Of a stretch of 64,000 nucleotides of DNA, positions 58,989 through 64,000 are shown one piece after another (within the stretch, counting starts at the first letter, position 1; each line of letters begins with the position of its first letter). The notes under the pieces are model-generated. The model was not told where the DNA came from. It saw nothing but the letters and a program-made list of their open reading frames with translations, and made no database searches. Origin of the DNA: Nageia nagi. Taxonomy: Eukaryota > Pinophyta. Position numbers and translations under genes: made by a program. The stretch lies in contig JBITNC010000002.1 of NCBI GenBank assembly GCA_050084985.1, forward strand, positions 24,304,001 through 24,368,000, written 5' to 3'.

Positions 58989-60424
58989 ATGCCGCCTAGG
59001 AGACAAGGTAGAGGCATCGGTAGAGGAGTCGGTAGGGGTATCGATAGAGGTGTAGCTGATGCGTATGCCCATATGAATCGGCAGATAGAGGACCTACATG
59101 CCGAAGTTGCCCGATTGATCGGTGCAATTAATCGCATGGGGGGGAGGATACCCCATGTGTACCCGCATCCAGGATCTGCTAGTGAGAGCCTGTTTGGGGA
59201 AGAGGACTCTGGTGTTGAGGAGGAAGGAGAACCGATACGTCCAGAAGAAGCTGAGCAAGGCTTTGAAAATCGATTAATCCAAGCCTTGGAGGGGCTAAAG
59301 GGAAATCGAGATGGGATCAAGATTGAAGTTCCTGAGTATGCTGGTGGGTTGAAACCAGAGGAGTTGATTGACTGGGTTAATAGCCTAGAGAAGTATTTTG
59401 AATGGGGAAACCTTGCAGAGGATAAGAAGGTGAAGCTTGCATGCACGAAGTTGAAGGGACATGCATTGATCTGGTGGGATCATTTACAAAAATCTCGACA
59501 ATAGAAGGGAAAAGAGAAGATCAGAGCTTGGGCCAAGATGAAGAAAAAATTAGAAGAAAAGTTTATTCCTATAGACTATTCCCAGACCTTATTTCGGAGG
59601 TTCCAGAACCTTCGACAGAGAGACCAAAGCATCGAAGATTACACCAATGAGTTCTATAAATTATCCATTCGGGTAGAGCATAAGGAGACAGACCAACAGA
59701 GAGCTGCAAGGTATGTGAATGGTCTAAGCTATTCTATTTAGGATGAGATAAGTATGCATCACACTCTTACTGTAGAGGATGCATATCAAATGGCTTTGAA
59801 GGCTGAGGAGAAGCTTACGAGACGTAACAAAGGGGGAAAGAAAGGGTCGACACCCTCTTCAAATAGAGGGCGAGGTGGATCTAACTTCGCAAGGGGTTAA
59901 TCTTCGATGACTGGGAAAAAGGAGGATCAGGCAGGACAGAGCCAAGACACCCTCCAAAGAGGAAGAGGATATCCAAGAGGAAGAGGTAACGGTGGAAGGA
60001 TAGGAAGTGGACCGGGGAAACCATTCATTTGTTACAGATGTGGAGAAGAAGGGCATAAAGCATCTGAATGTCCTCATTATGATGCAAAGGAGAGGGGTCC
60101 AGCTAGGGTCGCATTAGTTGAAGAAGAAGAAGAGGAAGAGGCTAAGATTGAAGTTGCTGCAGACACGGGTGAAACCCTCATGATAAGAAGGACCCTTGTT
60201 GTTCCTGAGAAAGTAAGCATGCAGGAAGGGGATAAGGAGGACTCTTGGTTGTGTAATAACATTTTCCGCACAAGATGCACTTCAGGAGGAAAGGTGTGTA
60301 ACATGGTCATTGATGGAGGGAGTTGTGAAAATTTGGTCTCTGATGTTATGGTCGATAAGTTACAGTTAAAATGTGAGGCCCATCCAACCCTTATCGTGTT
60401 TCCTGGATTAAGAAAAAAAATACA
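58989..60424 (+). pseudogene. chromovirus gag and protease N-part, with three stops and a frameshift
   Basis: The frame starts at ATG 58989 (MPPRRQGRGIGRGVG), six bases after the PBS. Gag core words are VPEYAGGLKPEELIDWVNSL and LKGHALIWWDHLQ, then RRFQNLRQRDQSIEDYTNEF. A CCHC knuckle (CYRCGEEGHKASEC) lies at 60030-60071. The protease begins near 60309 with IDGGSCENLVSD, the DGGSC form common in plant chromoviruses. Stops at 59502 (TAG), 59739 (TAG) and 59898 (TAA) are in an otherwise continuous frame. A shift in a run of eight A at 60412-60420 moves the reading to the next frame. Confidence 0.85.
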
Positions 60425-61935
60425 GTGATTGTTGATAAGAGGTGTTTAGTAAGCTTTTCCATAGGGAAGGCATACAAGGATATTGTATGGTGTGATGTGA
60501 TTCCGATGGATGCATGTCATATTCTGTTAGGAAAGCCATGGCAGTATGATAGAGATTCAAAACATAATGGGAAAAAAAATACTCACACATTCTGGAAGGA
60601 TGGTGTAAAGATAGTTTTGGTGCCCATGAAGGAGGAGGGGCCAAGTGAGAGCTTATTGGTAACAAAGGATTTTCTTGCAGAAATTAAGGGTGCTAGCTTC
60701 TGTTATGCCTTAATAGCTAAAAAGGTAGAAGAAGGGGAAGTAGTTATACCCATAGTAGTAGCTAAATTGCTACAAGAGTATGAGGACATCACACCAAAGG
60801 AGTTGCCAGATGGGTTACCACCACAGAGGGATATCCAACATCACATGGACTTGATCCCAGGATCAGTTCTTCTGAATCAGGCTGCCTATCGATTGAATCC
60901 CACGTAGAATGCAGAGTTGAGTAGGCAAGTGACAAAGTTGATACAGAAGGGATTAATTCGGGAGAGTATGAGCCCATGTGCAACTCCAGCCTTATTAACC
61001 CCAAAGAAAGATGGGTCATGGCGGATGTGTTTAGACAGTAGAGCCATCAACAAGATCACAATAAAGTATCGATACCCAATGCCAAGGGTTGATGACATGA
61101 TGGATGGATTAGCTGGTGCTCAATACTTCAGTAAAATTGATTTGCGAAGTGGCTACTACCAAATCAGAATTCGAGAAGGTGATGAATGGAAGATAGCTTT
61201 TAAGATAAATGATGGATTGTACGAGTGGATGGTGATGCCCTTTGGGTTATCTAATGCACCTAGTACATTCATGTGATTGATGAATAGAGTTCTGCGAGAA
61301 TATAATGGTAAGTTTGTAGTTGTGTATTTTGATGATATTTTGATTTATAGCAAAGGGGAGGAAGAGCATTTGTTCCACTTAAGATTGGTCTTAGATGTGC
61401 TCAAGAAGGAGAAGTTGTATGTGAACCTGAAGAAATGCAGATTTCTTCATAATAGTCTAGTATTTTTGGGATTTGTAATCTCAAGAGATGGCATGCGAAT
61501 GGATGATGAGAAAGTGAGGGTGCTTTTGGAATGGCCTACTCCACAAACTATGACAGAGGTGAGGAGCTTCCATGGGCTAGCTTCTTTTTATAGAAAGTTT
61601 ATTAGGAACTTCAGCAGTATAGCTGCCCCAATAACTGAGTGCACAAAGGGAAAGGATTTTGTATGGACCAAGGTAGCAGGAGAGAGTTTTGAGATCCTGA
61701 AGAAGAAGGTGTCTGAAGCCCCTGTTCTAGTGTTACCAGATTTCAACAAGGTATTTGAGGTTGATTGTGATGCATCTTTTGTTGGAATTGGAGGTGTGTT
61801 GAGTCAGGAGGGCAGACCAGTTGCATTCTTTAGTGAGAAGTTGAATGATGCCCGAAAAAACTATTCTACTTATGTGATTGTGCAAGCACTGCAGCATTGG
61901 AGGCACTACTTAATTTCAAAGGAGTTTGTTTTTTA
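60425..61935 (+). pseudogene. chromovirus protease end, reverse transcriptase and RNase H
   Basis: One continuous frame with stops at 60905 (TAG) and 61274 (TGA). Order: protease end (DACHILLGKPWQYDRDSKH), spacer (PPQRDIQHHMDLIPGSVL), RT ([51 protein letters not shown], and [11 protein letters not shown] with the catalytic YFDD at 61325-61336), connection ([18 protein letters not shown]), and RNase H ([20 protein letters not shown], intact first Asp). A T-run near 61927-61935 shifts the frame by one just before DHEAL. Catalytic residues of RT are intact. Confidence 0.9.
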
Positions 61936-63539
61936 TTGATCATGAAGCATTGAGGTATGTTAACTCTCAGAAAAAGTTGAATGGTAGACATGCAAAGTGG
62001 GTTTCTTTTCTGCAACAGTATACATTTGTTTTGAAGCACAAGTCTGGTAAGCAAAATAAGGTTGTTGATGCATTGAGTAGGAGAGTCTTGTTACTGACCA
62101 CTATGGAAAATCAGGTGGTGGGGTTTGAGCAAATCAAAGAGATGTATGATTTTGATGTAGATTTTGAGAATATTGTGTAGCAATGTAAGAACCCAGTAGA
62201 GGGTGAGTCTCATGCAAATTTTGATGAATATTTTCTTCAGAATGGTTACCTATTTACAGGTAATCGATTGTGCATTCCCAATGGCTCTATGCGGGAGAAC
62301 ATCTTGAGGGAATTGCATAGTGGAGGTCTGGCTGGTCATTTTGGAGTAGCCAAAACTATGACTCTTATAGCAGAGAAGTATTATTGGCCAAAGATGAAGA
62401 GAGATGTGGTTTGATTTGTCTCTCGATGCAGGGTGTGCCAGACAGCTAAGGGCCATGCACAGAATACAGGGCTGTACATGCCACTCCTGATTCCTATAGG
62501 CCCTTGGATCGATTTGAGCATGGATTTTGTGCTAGGGCTACCCAAGACCCAACAGGGTAAGGATTCCATTTTTGTTGTGGTGGATAGGTTTTCCAAAATG
62601 GCACATTTCCTTCCTTGTCAGAAAACTAATGATGCCACGAAGATTACAATCTTATTTTTTGATGAGGTTGTGCGGTTGCATGGTGTTCCTAAGACTATTA
62701 CTTCTGATCGAGGTTCTAAGTTCTTGGGCCATTTTTGGAGGACATTATGGAGGAAGTTGAATACCAAGCTACAGTTCAGTAGTGCCTATCATCCACAGAC
62801 CGATGGCCAAACTGAGGTGGTAAACAGAAGCTTGGGAAATCTTTTACGATGCATAGTTGGGGATAAGCCAAAACAGTGGGATCTAGCCTTATCGCAAGCT
62901 GAATTTGCATATAATAGCTCTGTGAATCGATCAACAGGTAAATCCCCTTTTCAAATAGTTTATGGTCAAAATCCTAGAGGTGTTTTTGATCTGGTTGAGC
63001 TACCAATGGGAGAACAGGTTAGTGATGAGGCAGAAGCCTTTGCTGAGCATATACACGAAGTGCAAGAATCAGTGAAAGCCAAATTACAAAATAGTAATGC
63101 TCAGTATAAGACAACCGTTGATGCACATAGGAGGGTGAAAGTGTTTAAAGAAGGTGATTTGGTCATGGTACATCTTTGAAAGGAAAGATTTCCTAAAGGG
63201 ACATATAACAAACTGAATCTTAAGAAGATTGGGCCCTGCAAGATTCTGAAGAAAATCAATGATAATGCTTATAGAGTTGAATTGCCTGATGATTTTGATA
63301 TCTCCCCATTTTTTAATGTTTCTGATTTATTTCAGTATTTTGGTAATCTGGAGGATGATGGCTTACACGATACAGTGGATTGGGTTCAACAAATTCCCAA
63401 GAAGAAAAAAGATTATGTAGCCCGTATACTTGATAAGAGGGTTACCACTACACGGCATGGGAACTACAACAGATATTTGGTTCAATGGGAGGGACTACCA
63501 CAATCATCTAATACTTGGGTTTCAGAGTCAGAGTTATAG
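61930..63539 (+). pseudogene. chromovirus RNase H end, integrase and chromodomain
   Basis: RNase H end DHEALRYVNSQKKLNGRHAK; HHCC zinc finger (HSGGLAGHFG ... CRVCQTAKG); integrase D-D-E at 62523 (MDF), 62706 (SDRG) and 62814 (QTEVV), the last pair 35 residues apart, the canonical spacing. Next come [19 protein letters not shown], the GPY/F-like region ([20 protein letters not shown]) and a C-terminal chromodomain from about 63411 ([26 protein letters not shown]), which in this lineage guides integration toward methylated heterochromatin. Stops at 62178, 62412 and 63177 break the frame. The chromodomain aromatic cage region (Y, W, W) is preserved. Confidence 0.9.
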
Positions 63540-63607
63540 AAGATTGATAACCAAAAGCTTCAGGAATTTCAATCAATTGAACTCGCAGGAGCTGAGTTCT
63601 TTTTCAC

Positions 63608-63617
63608 CAGAGGAGAA
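63608..63617 (+). promoter_or_regulatory. polypurine tract of the chromovirus
   Basis: The word cagaggagaa immediately precedes the TGATGCATGC start of the 3' LTR and follows the chromodomain stop by about 70 bases. Confidence 0.7.
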
Positions 63618-64000
63618 TGATGCATGCGTTGTCCGGGCCGTCACTCTTGATCCGGATGTCGTTTTGCTCCAAATTTTGGACTGTGGCCTCGTGAAGATTT
63701 TCTAAGTATGGCAGTTCATTAGAACTGCCATACCCAAAAAATGATATTTTTAAGACCTGATTCATCCATATAAGGTCCTAAAAATAGGCTTTTTTAAGAG
63801 CACTTCTGATTTTTAGGCTTTTTTGCATGTTGCGGCTTTAATAACTCTTGTTTTTCTTTTAGTTAAGTGCTGGTGTTTTAGATAATGCTTAATTAGTGTA
63901 AGAGGGATGCGCATGCAAATTTTGGGCGCAATCTGACTCATTTTGGTTTTTTAGCTTTTTTGTTGCTATTTAAAAGGATTGTATTCTCTGGGAGAAGGGG
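63618..64000 (+). mobile_element. 3' LTR of the chromovirus, cut by the window end
   Basis: Same start as the 5' LTR, 383 bases present out of about 473. The remaining part and the right target-site duplication lie outside the window. Confidence 0.9.

Noticed and set aside
58802-59446. 214-codon minus-strand frame across the chromovirus 5' LTR and gag start
   Set aside because: Antisense to PBS and gag; Pro/Ser-rich shadow of Gly/Glu/Arg-rich gag, no domain.
59859-60310. Minus-strand frames opposite the chromovirus gag and protease
   Set aside because: Shadows of the plus-strand coding sequence, which carries the zinc knuckle and protease motif.
1-64000. Search for tRNA, rRNA or snRNA genes and for organellar insertions
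   Set aside because: Apart from the tRNA-like SINE head at 25565-25622, no complete cloverleaf, rRNA segment or recognisable plastid or mitochondrial gene piece was seen by eye; a covariance-model scan would be needed to exclude short ones.

Overview
This is plant nuclear DNA. It is AT-rich, has GT-AG introns, and contains only two intact-looking host gene structures in 64 kb; most of the rest is recognisable debris of LTR retrotransposons at different stages of decay. The very low gene density, the abundance of old Ty3/gypsy and Ty1/copia copies, and introns of ordinary plant type fit a large-genome seed plant, most likely a gymnosperm. That placement is inference; no marker gene in the window fixes the species.

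Layout. 1-1136: a GC-richer stretch with a broken Ala/Glu/Arg-rich coding fragment resembling plant auxilin-like proteins, followed by a 20-bp tandem array. 1137-22652: a nested retrotransposon block. A plus-strand copia element (pieces at 3490-3868, 19779-20520 and 21085-22640) is interrupted by a roughly 16-kb minus-strand Ty3/gypsy element of Tat-like type (3867-19778) and by a solo LTR (20571-21064). The gypsy element has about 2.5-kb repeat arms carrying 100-bp and 25-bp tandem arrays, an extra RNase H-like domain before the RT, and a long non-canonical ORF region after the integrase. 23154-27142: solo-LTR-like repeat, a tRNA-derived SINE-like element and a MITE. 28375-29104: a complete three-exon PADRE/DUF4228 gene with a TATA box. 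31454-31580: an unusual interleaved inverted repeat. 34605-36706: decayed, partly duplicated B3-domain (REM-like) pseudogene pieces. 36902-48600: further LTR, copia and gypsy fragments and several minisatellites.

49291-55308 holds a four-exon SDE3/MOV10-type SF1 RNA helicase gene (siRNA and antiviral silencing pathway). Its domain order is complete, but a one-base frameshift sits just before helicase motif II. 58492-64000 is a Ty3/gypsy chromovirus with a chromodomain and near-identical LTRs; its 3' LTR runs off the window end. Nearly all of its in-frame stops are explained by C-to-T changes in CAG, CAA or CGA codons, as expected from deamination of methylated cytosines.

The two host genes are unrelated in function and are not organised as a unit. 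I do not see a new multi-gene system here. The most informative observations are the architecture of the nested gypsy element, the interleaved inverted repeat, the B3 pseudogene cluster, the helicase frameshift and the deamination signature. All readings are by eye from the sequence; no similarity search was run.
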